Source: Sneathiella chinensis (GTDB lineage Bacteria > Pseudomonadota > Alphaproteobacteria > Sneathiellales > Sneathiellaceae). From it: 64,000 nucleotides of DNA. The stretch is taken from contig NZ_VNWN01000004.1 of assembly GCF_012720115.1 (NCBI RefSeq), positions 310,001-374,000 of the forward strand, given 5' to 3'. The position numbers were made by a program, and so were the translations under genes. Positions 42,750 to 50,956 of the stretch are shown here, one piece after another. The stretch's first letter is position 1. Each line of letters starts with the position of its first letter. The notes under the pieces are model-generated. The model was given only the letters and a program-made list of their open reading frames with translations. It ran no database searches and had not been told where the DNA came from.

Positions 42750-44378
42750 ATGTTGGGTCTTGTTCAGGATCGTCCTCTGCTGATCTCTTCACTTATTGAA
42801 TATGCGTCTCTCTATCACGGCGATGTCGAGATTGTGTCTCGTTCTGTCGAGGGGCCTATTCACCGCACCAACTATCGCGAGGTGAATCAGCGGGCCAAGA
42901 AACTGGCTCAGGCACTGGGCCGTCTTGGTGTCCAACCGGGGGAGCGGATCGGCACCCTGGCCTGGAACGGCTATCGGCATGTGGAAATCTATTTCGGTGT
43001 GTCCGGGATGGGCTGTGTGTGTCATACCATCAACCCGCGCCTGTTCCCGGAACAGATCGCCTATATCGTCAACCATGCGGAAGACAGCTATATTTTGGTC
43101 GACCTGACCTTTGTCCCGCTGGTCGAGGCGCTGGCCGATCATCTGCCCAATGTGAAAGGCTTCATCGTCATGACGGACGAGGCCCACATGCCGGACAGCA
43201 AGCTGGACCGCCTGATCTGCTATGAAACCCTGATCGGGGCCGAAGACGGCGATTATGCGTGGCCGGACTTTGATGAAAATACCGCTTCCAGCCTGTGCTA
43301 CACCTCGGGCACCACAGGGAACCCGAAGGGCGTTCTCTATTCCAACCGGTCTACCGTCCTGCACAGTTTCTGCGTTTGTACCAATGATGGTCTTGGCGTT
43401 TGCAATCAGGACAGCATTCTGCCGGTTGTTCCCATGTTCCATGCCAACGCGTGGGGGATCCCCTATGCGGCGGCCATGTCCGGCGCGAAAATGGTCATGC
43501 CGGGGGCGGCCATGGATGGGCAGTCCATCTATGAACTGATGGAGGCCGAAGGCGTTACCCTGTCCGCCGGTGTGCCGACCGTCTGGTTGATGCTGCTGGG
43601 CTATGTGAAGGAAAAGGGCCTGAAATTCTCCACCATGACCCGCACCGTGATCGGGGGGTCTGCTGCGCCGCGTTCCATGATCGAAGCCTTTGTGAATGAC
43701 TACGGGGTCAATGTGGTTCATGCATGGGGCATGACGGAAATGAGCCCGCTTGGCACCACCGGCAACCTGCTCAAGAAGCATCAGGACCTGTCCGAGGCCG
43801 AGAAAATCGATATCCGCCTGAAACAGGGCCGGGCCGTTTATGGTGTCGATCTCAAGATTGTTGATGATGAAGGCACGGAACTGCCGCGGGATGGCAAGGC
43901 GTTCGGCCGTCTTCTGGTGCGCGGTCCGTGGATCACCAGTGGCTATTTCAAGGGTGAAGGCGGTCAGGTCATTGACGAGGATATGTGGTTTGATACCGGC
44001 GATGTGGCGACCCTTGATCCGGATGGCTATATGCAGATCACCGATCGTTCCAAGGATGTGATCAAGTCCGGCGGGGAATGGATTTCCTCCATCGATGTGG
44101 AAAACGAGGCGGTTGGCTGCCCCGGCATTGTCGAGGCGGCGGTGATTGCCGTTCCCCATCCGAAGTGGGACGAACGCCCGCTGGTCATCGCGGTCAAGGA
44201 GCCGGGCCATTCGGTCACCCGCGAGGATGTGATCCATCATCTGGAAAAAACGCTGGCCAAGTGGCAATTGCCCGATGATGTGGTGTTTGTCGATGAATTG
44301 CCGCACACCGCAACCGGCAAGCTGCTCAAGACCAAGCTTCGTGATGAATACCAGAATTACAAGCTGCCAACCGCCTGA
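42750..44378 (+). CDS. AMP-forming acyl-CoA ligase, medium-chain / DmdB-like
   Basis: This ATP-dependent ligase of 542 residues activates a carboxylic acid to its CoA ester. It has the AMP motif [51 protein letters not shown], and the C-terminal lysine in [15 protein letters not shown]. The sequence style is that of long-/medium-chain ligases and of the methylmercaptopropionate ligase DmdB; the substrate is not certain. AGGGAAG lies ahead of the ATG, and a terminator follows directly. Confidence 0.93.
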   Translation: MLGLVQDRPLLISSLIEYASLYHGDVEIVSRSVEGPIHRTNYREVNQRAKKLAQALGRLGVQPGERIGTLAWNGYRHVEIYFGVSGMGCVCHTINPRLFPEQIAYIVNHAEDSYILVDLTFVPLVEALADHLPNVKGFIVMTDEAHMPDSKLDRLICYETLIGAEDGDYAWPDFDENTASSLCYTSGTTGNPKGVLYSNRSTVLHSFCVCTNDGLGVCNQDSILPVVPMFHANAWGIPYAAAMSGAKMVMPGAAMDGQSIYELMEAEGVTLSAGVPTVWLMLLGYVKEKGLKFSTMTRTVIGGSAAPRSMIEAFVNDYGVNVVHAWGMTEMSPLGTTGNLLKKHQDLSEAEKIDIRLKQGRAVYGVDLKIVDDEGTELPRDGKAFGRLLVRGPWITSGYFKGEGGQVIDEDMWFDTGDVATLDPDGYMQITDRSKDVIKSGGEWISSIDVENEAVGCPGIVEAAVIAVPHPKWDERPLVIAVKEPGHSVTREDVIHHLEKTLAKWQLPDDVVFVDELPHTATGKLLKTKLRDEYQNYKLPTA

Positions 44379-44402
44379 TCGGGCGTTGGTTTCTGAACGC
44401 GG

Positions 44403-44430
44403 AAAAGGCCGGGCATGTCTCCGGCCTTTT
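44403..44430 (+). terminator. Rho-independent terminator of the acyl-CoA ligase gene
   Basis: AAAAGGCCGG-N8-CCGGCCTTTT is a ten-bp hairpin ending in T residues, about 25 bases after the stop. Confidence 0.85.
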
Positions 44431-44466
44431 CTATTTTATCCCCGGCTGTGCCCGGCGGGCGGGCCC

Positions 44467-44499
44467 AAAAAAAAGCCCCGCCGTTTGACGGGCGGGGCT
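44467..44499 (-). terminator. Rho-independent terminator of hsp20
   Basis: On the minus strand AGCCCCGCC and GGCGGGGCT pair around an eight-base loop and run into eight T residues (plus-strand A-run 44467-44474). It ends the hsp20 transcript before the convergent ligase gene. Confidence 0.85.
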
Positions 44500-44548
44500 G
44501 ACAGTTGCGGCTTGGTTCGATGTTAAACGCACCCGCTTCAGAAAACTG

Positions 44549-44980
44549 TTATTTCTTGCCGATGGATATCTTCTTGGCGCTGGACGGCAGTTCCTGGAGT
44601 TTTGGCAGTTTGATTTCCAGAACGCCATCCTTGAAGCTGGCCTTGATATCCGCCGGTTTTACATCCCCCGGAAGTTGGAAGGACCGCTGGAACGAGCCGT
44701 ACATCCGTTCGGAAAAGTAATAGGACTTGTCCTTGTCCTTCTCTTCGCGCTCGGAATGTTTTTCGCCCTTGATGGTCAGCAGCCTGTTGTCGAGGCTGAT
44801 GTCAATATCCTCTTCTTTCACGCCGGGAAGTTCGATCTTGATTTCGTAGTCCGTATCCGTGGCACCGGCTTCCGCTTCGGGGGAGAAGAAATCCTGTACC
44901 CGGCTCCCCAAAGTCCGGAAGGGCTGGAATACATCCGTCCACCAATCGGCCTGACGACGTGCTGGTGTGGGTGAGACCAT
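44549..44980 (-). CDS. Hsp20 small heat-shock chaperone
   Basis: This alpha-crystallin-type holdase of 143 residues binds unfolding proteins under heat. Its core is DTDYEIKIELPGVKEEDIDI, ...LLTIKGEKHSEREE..., GSFQRSFQLPGDVKPADI and DGVLEIKLPK, with an N-terminal arm (WWTDVFQPFRTLGS) and a short C-terminus ending in basic residues. Two ATGs lie close upstream; I chose the one preceded by GGAGGG with a good spacing. A role for RpoH, encoded in the same window, is plausible but no clear sigma-32 promoter could be fixed. Confidence 0.92.
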   Translation of the reverse strand: MVSPTPARRQADWWTDVFQPFRTLGSRVQDFFSPEAEAGATDTDYEIKIELPGVKEEDIDISLDNRLLTIKGEKHSEREEKDKDKSYYFSERMYGSFQRSFQLPGDVKPADIKASFKDGVLEIKLPKLQELPSSAKKISIGKK

Positions 44981-45006
44981 TTTCATTCCCTCCATCTCTG
45001 GATTTT

Positions 45007-45029
45007 ATATCCGCTCAGGATTGGGATAT
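45007..45029 (-). promoter_or_regulatory. Hairpin in the hsp20 leader
   Basis: ATATCC and GGATAT pair around an 11-base loop. It lies just upstream of the hsp20 ribosome site and could take part in temperature control of translation, though it does not itself cover the site. Confidence 0.3.
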
Positions 45030-45051
45030 TAGGAAGTTCGAATTTTCATGT

Positions 45052-45067
45052 CTTGACAAGAGTCAAG
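45052..45067. promoter_or_regulatory. Inverted repeat upstream of hsp20
   Basis: CTTGAC-AAGA-GTCAAG is a perfect 6-4-6 inverted repeat about 72 bases upstream of the hsp20 start. It also contains CTTG, the core of heat-shock -35 elements. It may be an operator or part of the promoter. Confidence 0.4.
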
Positions 45068-45260
45068 TTTCGGCTGTTCCGGGGCAAATTTTCACAAAAA
45101 GGCAAAGACCGGACCCAAACGGGCCCAAACGGAACAAAATGGAATAAAACGTGGAAAAAAGGGGTAAAAACGCGCTTTTTTATAGTTTTAGAACGATCGC
45201 TCTTGATCTCGGTCCGCAAACAGGCTTGGATGGCATATCAGGGAAATAAAGGATAGGAAA

Positions 45261-46271
45261 ATGACACCCATGAACAAGCAGTATCGTCTGGCGGCCCGTC
45301 CCGTCGGGACCCCGAAAGACAGCGACTGGTCCTTTACCACGGAAGAAATCCCCACCGCCGCCGAGGGCGAGGTGGTGGTGCGCGTTCACTATGTCTCTCT
45401 GGACCCGGCCATGCGAGGCTGGATGAACGATGCCAAATCCTATATCCCGCCGGTGGGGCTGGGCGAGGTCATGCGCGCCGGTACCGTCGGCGAGGTGATC
45501 GCCAGTAAAAATCCTGCCTTTGCGGTGGGGGATCATGTCACCGGGTATCACGGGGTGCAGCAATATGGCGTGTCTGACGGCCGCGATCTGGTCAAGGTGG
45601 ACCCCAAACTGGCACCGCTGGAAAGCTATCTTGGCGGGCTGGGGATGCCGGGCCTGACCGCCTATTTCGGGCTGACCGATGTGGGCGCGGTCAAGGAAGG
45701 GGATACGGTTCTGGTCTCCGGGGCGGCCGGGGCCGTTGGGTCCATGGTCGGGCAGATCGCCCGGATCAAGGGGGCCCGTGCGGTGGGGATCGCCGGCGGT
45801 GCGGACAAGTGCCGCTATGTCACCGAGGAACTGGGCTTTGATGCCTGCGTGGATTACAAGGCGGACAGTTTCCCGCAGGACCTGAAAGCGCCGTTGAAAT
45901 CCGGGGTGGATGTGTATTTCGATAATGTGGGCGGGGATATCCTTGATATCGCGCTGGCCCGCCTGAACCGCCATGCCCGCGTGGTGATTTGCGGCGCCAT
46001 TTCGCAGTATAACAACACCACACCGGTGCAGGGGCCAGCGAATTACCTGAACCTGCTGGTCCAGCATGCCCGCATGGAAGGCTTTGTGGTGTTCGATTAT
46101 GTCCGCCAGTATGAGGAAGGCACCCGTCAGCTTGCCACATGGTATGCGGAAGGCAAACTGAAGCTGAAAGAGCATGTGGATACGGGCATCGAGAATTTCC
46201 CGGCCACCTTCCTGAAACTGTTCAGCGGCGGGAATTTTGGCAAGCTGGTCCTGAAAGTTTCCGAAGACTGA
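45261..46271 (+). CDS. MDR-family NADP-dependent oxidoreductase (CurA-like)
   Basis: This medium-chain reductase of 336 residues belongs to the zinc-free double-bond reductase group. It has VHYVSLDPAMRGWMND, GLGMPGLTAYFGLTDVG, the NADP site VSGAAGAVGSMVGQIA and VYFDNVGGDILDIALAR. It probably reduces an enone or a related double bond; physiological substrate unknown. GATAGGAAA lies before the ATG. Two hairpins, one a terminator, follow its stop. Confidence 0.92.
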   Translation: MTPMNKQYRLAARPVGTPKDSDWSFTTEEIPTAAEGEVVVRVHYVSLDPAMRGWMNDAKSYIPPVGLGEVMRAGTVGEVIASKNPAFAVGDHVTGYHGVQQYGVSDGRDLVKVDPKLAPLESYLGGLGMPGLTAYFGLTDVGAVKEGDTVLVSGAAGAVGSMVGQIARIKGARAVGIAGGADKCRYVTEELGFDACVDYKADSFPQDLKAPLKSGVDVYFDNVGGDILDIALARLNRHARVVICGAISQYNNTTPVQGPANYLNLLVQHARMEGFVVFDYVRQYEEGTRQLATWYAEGKLKLKEHVDTGIENFPATFLKLFSGGNFGKLVLKVSED

Positions 46272-46283
46272 CCGGAATTGGAA

Positions 46284-46310
46284 AGGCGGCGGCCTGCGGT
46301 TCCGCCGCCT
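46284..46310 (+). other. GC-rich hairpin after the MDR gene
   Basis: AGGCGGCGG and CCGCCGCCT pair perfectly with a nine-base loop, 12 bases after the stop. There is no T-run, and the real terminator is the next hairpin. It may protect the mRNA end. Confidence 0.45.
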
Positions 46311-46340
46311 GTCTGATAAGGAAAACCTGAAAATCTCTTT

Positions 46341-46383
46341 AAGCCGGTGTGCCTCCTGTGCTATGTCACACCGGCTTATTTTA
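46341..46383 (+). terminator. Rho-independent terminator before prfC
   Basis: An 11-bp stem AAGCCGGTGTG / CACACCGGCTT with a 15-base loop is followed by ATTTTAT. It separates the MDR gene from prfC, whose start is only about 50 bases further on. Confidence 0.75.
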
Positions 46384-46429
46384 TCGAGAGCCGTACAGGC
46401 CTCATCTCAGGCCCGGATCAGGACATTTC

Positions 46430-48019
46430 ATGAGTATGTTAGAGGACCGTGTCGCCAACCGGCGCACATTCGCCATTATCGCCCACCCGGACGCGGGTAA
46501 GACAACGCTGACTGAAAAGCTGTTGCTGTTCGGGGGTGCCATCCAGCTTGCCGGTGCGGTGAAAACCCGCGGTGAACAGCGGCGCGCCCGATCCGACTGG
46601 ATGAAAGTGGAGCGGGAGCGGGGCATTTCCGTGGCGTCCTCGGTCATGACGTTCGATTACAAGGGCCGGACCTTCAACCTGCTGGACACCCCGGGCCACG
46701 AGGACTTCAGTGAGGATACCTACCGCACCCTGACCGCCGTGGACAGCGCCGTCATGGTGCTGGACGGTGCCAAGGGTATCGAGACCCAGACCCGCAAATT
46801 GTTCGAGGTCTGCCGCCTTCGCGACATGCCCATCGCCACCTTTATCAACAAGTTCGACCGCGAGGCGCTGGACCCGTTCGAGCTGCTGGACGATATCGAG
46901 CAGACACTGGCGCTGGACGTGGTGCCGGCAAGCTGGCCCATCGGCATGGGGCGGAATTTCCTGGGGTGCTATGACCTGTTCCGCGACCAGTTGGTGCTGG
47001 TCAGCAAGGACAAGAACAACCATCTGGATGAAGGCATCGTCTGTCAGGGCGTGGAAGACCCGAAGATTGACGAATTACTGCCGGAAAGCTATGCGGCCAA
47101 GCTGCGCGAGGATGTGGAGATGATCCGCGAACTGTGCCCGGCCTTTGACCTTCAGGCGTTTCTGGATGGCACCATGACGCCGGTCTATTTCGGTAGTGCG
47201 GTCAACAATTTCGGCGTGGAAACCCTGCTGGAAGGGCTGACCACCATGGCACCGCCGCCCCGCTCCGCCCCGTCTGCAACGCGGGAAATCCTGCCGAACG
47301 AAACCAAGGTCGCCGGCTTCATTTTCAAGATCCAGGCCAATATGGACCCCAAACACCGGGACCGTATTGCCTTCATGCGTCTTGTATCCGGCCATTTCAA
47401 ACGCGGTGCAAAACTGAAGCATGTGCGCTCTGCCAAGACTATCAATGTGCATAACCCGGTGCTGTTTCTGGCACAGGACCGGGAACTGGCCGAGGAAGCA
47501 TGGCCCGGCGATATCATCGGTATCCCCAACCACGGCAACCTGCGGATCGGGGATGCTCTGACGGAAGGTGAGGATATCCGCTTTACCGGTATCCCGAGCT
47601 TTGCGCCGGAACTGCTTCAGAAGGTGCGGCCCATCGATCCGATGCGGGCCAAGCATCTGGGCCGGGCCCTGATCCAGATCGCCGAGGAGGGCGCCGCCCG
47701 GACCTTCAAGACCCGCATGGGGTCGGACTGGGTCGTGGGTGTCGTCGGGGCCCTGCAATTCGAGGTGCTGGCCGATCGCATTCGGACGGAATATGATATT
47801 CCGGTGAATTTCGAACAGACAGAGCTGTATACGGCCCGCTGGGTCGAGGCCGACGATCATAACGATCTGAAAAAATTCGTGGATGCCAATCAGGCGTCAC
47901 TGGCGGAGGATCATGATGACTCCCCGGTGTTCCTTGCCCGAAACTCGTGGCATCTGGAGCGGGCTGAAAAGGATTGGCCTGCGATTCGATTTTTGAAGAC
48001 AAAAGAACAACTCGCCTGA
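46430..48019 (+). CDS. prfC: Peptide chain release factor 3
   Basis: This GTPase of 529 residues recycles RF1/RF2 after translation termination. It carries G1 AHPDAGKTTLTEKLL, the switch region ERERGISVASSVMTFDYKG, G3 DTPGHEDFSEDTYR and NKFD-type G4 in FINKFDREALDPF, then a domain 2/3 part with GVVGALQFEVLADRIRTEY. The ATG with AGGA seven bases upstream gives the usual length. It is 10 bases upstream of yajQ, so the two are co-transcribed. Confidence 0.95.
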   Translation: MSMLEDRVANRRTFAIIAHPDAGKTTLTEKLLLFGGAIQLAGAVKTRGEQRRARSDWMKVERERGISVASSVMTFDYKGRTFNLLDTPGHEDFSEDTYRTLTAVDSAVMVLDGAKGIETQTRKLFEVCRLRDMPIATFINKFDREALDPFELLDDIEQTLALDVVPASWPIGMGRNFLGCYDLFRDQLVLVSKDKNNHLDEGIVCQGVEDPKIDELLPESYAAKLREDVEMIRELCPAFDLQAFLDGTMTPVYFGSAVNNFGVETLLEGLTTMAPPPRSAPSATREILPNETKVAGFIFKIQANMDPKHRDRIAFMRLVSGHFKRGAKLKHVRSAKTINVHNPVLFLAQDRELAEEAWPGDIIGIPNHGNLRIGDALTEGEDIRFTGIPSFAPELLQKVRPIDPMRAKHLGRALIQIAEEGAARTFKTRMGSDWVVGVVGALQFEVLADRIRTEYDIPVNFEQTELYTARWVEADDHNDLKKFVDANQASLAEDHDDSPVFLARNSWHLERAEKDWPAIRFLKTKEQLA

Positions 48020-48029
48020 GGAGGATGTA

Positions 48030-48515
48030 ATGCCATCATTTGATATCGTTTCCAAAACCGACTTGAACGAAGTTGAAAACGCCCTGAACAATGTGCGGCG
48101 GGAAGTTGAAACCCGCTATGACTTCAAGGGCAGCAACTGCTCCATCGAGCGGGCGGACAATGTGCTGACCATTTTCGCCGATGATGACCTGAAACTGCGC
48201 CAGATGCATGAACTTCTGCAGGGCCACCTGACCCGCCGGGGCGTGGATGCAGGCGTTCTGGATTACAAGAACCCGGAACGGGCCGCCGGACAGAGTGTCC
48301 GCCAGCAGGTTGTTGTCCGGGAAGGGATCGAGAAGGAACTGGCCAAGAAGCTGGTCAAGGACATCAAGGGGTCCAAGATCAAGGTTCAGGTCGCCATTCA
48401 GGGCGACGAGTTGCGGGTGACCGGCAAAAAGCGGGATGACCTTCAGGAGGTGATTGCCTTCTGCAAGGAACTGAAGACCGACATGCCGCTTCAGTATGTC
48501 AACTTCCGGGACTGA
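48030..48515 (+). CDS. yajQ: YajQ-family nucleotide-binding protein
   Basis: This protein of 161 residues opens MPSFDIVSKTDLNEVENALN and has RYDFKGSNCSIERADN, later GSKIKVQVAIQGDELRVTGK and LQEVIAFCKELKTDMPLQYV. It is the full-length YajQ two-domain fold; some relatives bind c-di-GMP and affect gene expression. Other c-di-GMP-related genes occur in this window (PilZ, GGDEF-EAL-like), but no direct link is shown. Confidence 0.95.
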   Translation: MPSFDIVSKTDLNEVENALNNVRREVETRYDFKGSNCSIERADNVLTIFADDDLKLRQMHELLQGHLTRRGVDAGVLDYKNPERAAGQSVRQQVVVREGIEKELAKKLVKDIKGSKIKVQVAIQGDELRVTGKKRDDLQEVIAFCKELKTDMPLQYVNFRD

Positions 48516-48538
48516 CGGTGCGGGCCTGACCAGCCCAT

Positions 48539-48586
48539 AAAAAAAGGCGGCGCCGGGCTGTAACCCCGATGCGCCGCCCCTGTTTT
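48539..48586. terminator. Terminator after yajQ, usable in both directions
   Basis: GGCGGCGC (48546-48553) pairs with GCGCCGCC (48571-48578), with further CGGG/CCCG pairing inside. A-rich sequence lies before and CCTGTTTTC after, between convergent yajQ and the MBL hydrolase gene. Confidence 0.8.
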
Positions 48587-48628
48587 CAGGCGCGGGGACG
48601 TGAGAGCCCCCGTCTGCCAGGTAAATCC

Positions 48629-49525
48629 TCAGGCGAGAGAATAGGTATCGTGAACCTCAATCTGGCCATCGCAGGATACCTCGCCATTTTCCACCATCAT
48701 GATGATATGGGAATAGACCGACCGGGCCGCCGCCGGGTGCAGGTATTCCGGCACATCCGTATACATCTTGCGAACCATGGACGGAATGTCCATCGGACCG
48801 GATTGCAGGCATGTCCTGATCTGGTTCATGCGGTCATGACGATGGGCAATCAGGCCCTGCACAAAGGCGTGGGGGTCCTCGATGGCCGGGCCGTGGGTGG
48901 GCCAGTATTTCCGGTGCGGGTAATCCAGCAGCTTTTCAAGGCTGGCAATATAATCCTTCATGTCCCCGTCAGGAGGCGACACGATGGAGGTGGACCACCC
49001 CATGACATGATCCCCGGAAAACAGGGTGTTTTCCTCGATCAGTTCAAAGCAGATGTGGTTTGACAGGTGACCGGGGGTATGAATGGCCCGAACGCTCCAT
49101 CCGTCGCCCTCAATCACGTCACGGTCGCGGATTTCAACGTCGGGGACAAAGGCCATGTCGCCGCCTTCCTCTGCCTTCATGCCGGGCTTGCCGCTGCCAT
49201 GGGGGCCATATCCATAGGTCTTTGCGCCGGTCCGCTCTTTCAGTGGGGCGGCCCCCGGTGAATGGTCGTTATGGGTGTGGGTGATCAGGATGTGGGTGAT
49301 GGTCTCGCCTTCGGTCGCCCGCAGGATCGCCTCTGTATGGGCTGCATCAATCGGGCCGGGGTCGATGACCGCCACATTGCCGCGGCCAAGGATATAGGTT
49401 CCCGTCCCGTGAAGGGTGAAGGCGCTGGGATTTTCCGCCACAACCCGCCGGATCAGGGGGCTGAGGGTGCTGGTCGTACCGTATTCGAATTCCAGCTCTT
49501 TGGAAAAGGGAATGGAGACTGACAT
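48629..49525 (-). CDS. Metallo-beta-lactamase-fold hydrolase
   Basis: This 298-residue MBL-fold protein has the binuclear metal motif HTHNDHSPGAAPL (HxHxDH), a GDHVMGW Asp ligand and HxP-like THGPAIEDPHAF. It probably cleaves a thioester or ester; the LACTB2-like C-terminal region (GLIAHRHDRMNQIRTCLQSG) supports an RNA or thioester hydrolase subgroup. The substrate is unknown. It stands upstream of the A+T-rich region on the opposite side from the ABC operon. Confidence 0.88.
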   Translation of the reverse strand: MSVSIPFSKELEFEYGTTSTLSPLIRRVVAENPSAFTLHGTGTYILGRGNVAVIDPGPIDAAHTEAILRATEGETITHILITHTHNDHSPGAAPLKERTGAKTYGYGPHGSGKPGMKAEEGGDMAFVPDVEIRDRDVIEGDGWSVRAIHTPGHLSNHICFELIEENTLFSGDHVMGWSTSIVSPPDGDMKDYIASLEKLLDYPHRKYWPTHGPAIEDPHAFVQGLIAHRHDRMNQIRTCLQSGPMDIPSMVRKMYTDVPEYLHPAAARSVYSHIIMMVENGEVSCDGQIEVHDTYSLA

Positions 49526-49949
49526 GGCGTTTCACTTCCTGTTGTTTTTTCCTGAATCCTAGCGCAAAAGCGCTGCGCTGCAACAAGAAACTCGATCAAG
49601 GCCTTCCCAGGGGCGGAAAGGGCCGAAAAGTCCGCGCGCGAGTGAAAGTTTTGTAATATTCGTGCTAATAATTTATGTTAACGTAATTTTATTTCCGGTT
49701 GAATGAGATTTTGTTAAAGAAATCGGCCAGTAAATAAAATAAGTCAATTGATTTAAAACGCCAATTGTATGAAGTATAAATTTTTTACGAAAATTTTTTG
49801 CCTGAATAAATAAAATAAATATTTAAAATAATATTTAAAAACAGATGAATGAATTGATTTATACATTTACGTTTTGAATATAGTCTATATTAGTACTTTT
49901 ATTCCGCGACTGCGAAATTATTCTGTTCGAAAATACACATTCGATTTTG

Positions 49950-49979
49950 TTGACTGTGCAAGTAAAGGCTGCCTATACT
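49950..49979 (+). promoter_or_regulatory. Sigma-70 promoter of the Liv-type ABC operon
   Basis: TTGACT (49950-49955), an 18-base spacer and TATACT (49974-49979) form a good promoter. The expected start is near 49986. It is the first gene's only nearby candidate, after the A+T-rich region. Confidence 0.65.
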
Positions 49980-49985
49980 TTCGCA

Positions 49986-50017
49986 TTGCCACATATGTCC
50001 GAAATCCAATGTGGCAA
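49986..50017 (+). promoter_or_regulatory. Perfect inverted repeat at the transcript start
   Basis: TTGCCACAT (49986-49994) and ATGTGGCAA (50009-50017) form a nine-bp stem with a 14-base loop, beginning at the predicted transcription start. It could be an operator or a 5' mRNA hairpin. Confidence 0.6.
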
Positions 50018-50060
50018 GAAGAATAAACAAGAACCATCGGACAATTATTGGGAGGCCGTT

Positions 50061-50954
50061 CTGTTTGAGTTTTTGCAGTTGGTCATAGGCGGCGTTTCGA
50101 TCGGATGCATTTACGCTCTGGTCGCGCTTGGCTTCGTATTGATCTACAAAGCGACGGAAGTCGTGAACTTTGCCCAGGGTGATCTGATGATGCTCGGGGC
50201 TTTTCTTGCATTTACATTCATTACCATTCTTGGATGGAATTACTGGTTGGGCGCGCTGGCGGCCATCGTCTGTATGTTTGTCATCGGCAATCTTATGGAC
50301 CGGGCGATCCTGCGGCCGGTTCTGGGACAGCCACAATTCTCCATCATCATGATCACCATTGGTGTTGGCTACATCGCCCGCAGCGCGGCGGGCATGATGC
50401 CGGGATGGGGCAATGAGACCTATGCGATTTCCACACCGTTTTCCAGTCAGGGCATGCGCCTGATCCCGGAAAGCATGGGGCAACTGGTCGTGTCGCAGAC
50501 GGACCTGTCGGTGATTGTGGCGACCCTGCTGTTCTGCGCCGGGCTGTTTGCGTTCTTCAAATATACCCGGCTCGGGGTTGCCATGCAGGCGTCCTCGCAG
50601 AACCAGCTGGCATCCTATTATATGGGTATTCCGGTCAAGGCCGTGTTCTCCATGATCTGGGGGATCAGTGCGGCGGTGGCCGCCGCGGCGGGCATTCTGC
50701 TGGCCCCGACCACCCTGATTGACACCAATATGGGCTTCATCGGACTGAAGGCCTTCCCGGCCGCGGTTCTGGGGGGATTCGGGTCCATTCCGGGGGCGGT
50801 TGTCGGCGGTGTCATCATTGGCATCATCGAGACACTGGCGGGCTTCTATCTGCCGCCGGGCTTCAAGAATGTGGCTGCCTATCTGGTGCTGTTGCTTGTG
50901 CTGGTTGTCCGGCCGCAGGGTCTGTTTGGTGAGAAGACGGGTAAGAGGGTGTAA
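50061..50954 (+). CDS. livH: Liv-type ABC transporter permease (LivH family), probable CTG start
   Basis: This inner-membrane permease of 297 residues has about eight helices. It begins FEFLQLVIGGVSIGCIYALV and contains ATEVVNFAQGDLMMLGAF and VLGGFGSIPGAVVGG. It forms the channel with LivM and ATPases LivG/LivF. GGGAGG ends six bases before CTG 50061, and the family's normal start aligns there, so CTG is the likely initiation codon. An in-frame ATG at 49995 lies almost at the transcript start and has no ribosome site; TTG 50073 is another option. The acyl-CoA ligase downstream hints that the cargo is an organic acid. Confidence 0.88.
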   Translation: MFEFLQLVIGGVSIGCIYALVALGFVLIYKATEVVNFAQGDLMMLGAFLAFTFITILGWNYWLGALAAIVCMFVIGNLMDRAILRPVLGQPQFSIIMITIGVGYIARSAAGMMPGWGNETYAISTPFSSQGMRLIPESMGQLVVSQTDLSVIVATLLFCAGLFAFFKYTRLGVAMQASSQNQLASYYMGIPVKAVFSMIWGISAAVAAAAGILLAPTTLIDTNMGFIGLKAFPAAVLGGFGSIPGAVVGGVIIGIIETLAGFYLPPGFKNVAAYLVLLLVLVVRPQGLFGEKTGKRV

Positions 50955-50956
50955 TC

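Larger units (their letters stand above)
49526..50060 (+). other. Intergenic A+T-rich region ahead of the ABC transporter operon
   Basis: No gene is recognised. The part at about 49650-49960 is far richer in A and T than the rest of the window: only 8 of 60 bases at 49801-49860 are G or C. Two 11-bp direct repeats AATATTTAAAA lie at 49818-49828 and 49830-49840. The promoter and leader hairpin listed separately occupy the right end. A+T-rich sequence may aid promoter opening or bind nucleoid proteins. Confidence 0.6.

Noticed and set aside
42789-44306. 505-codon open frame opposite the acyl-CoA ligase
   Set aside because: Antisense shadow of a gene with all AMP-ligase motifs; no start signal.
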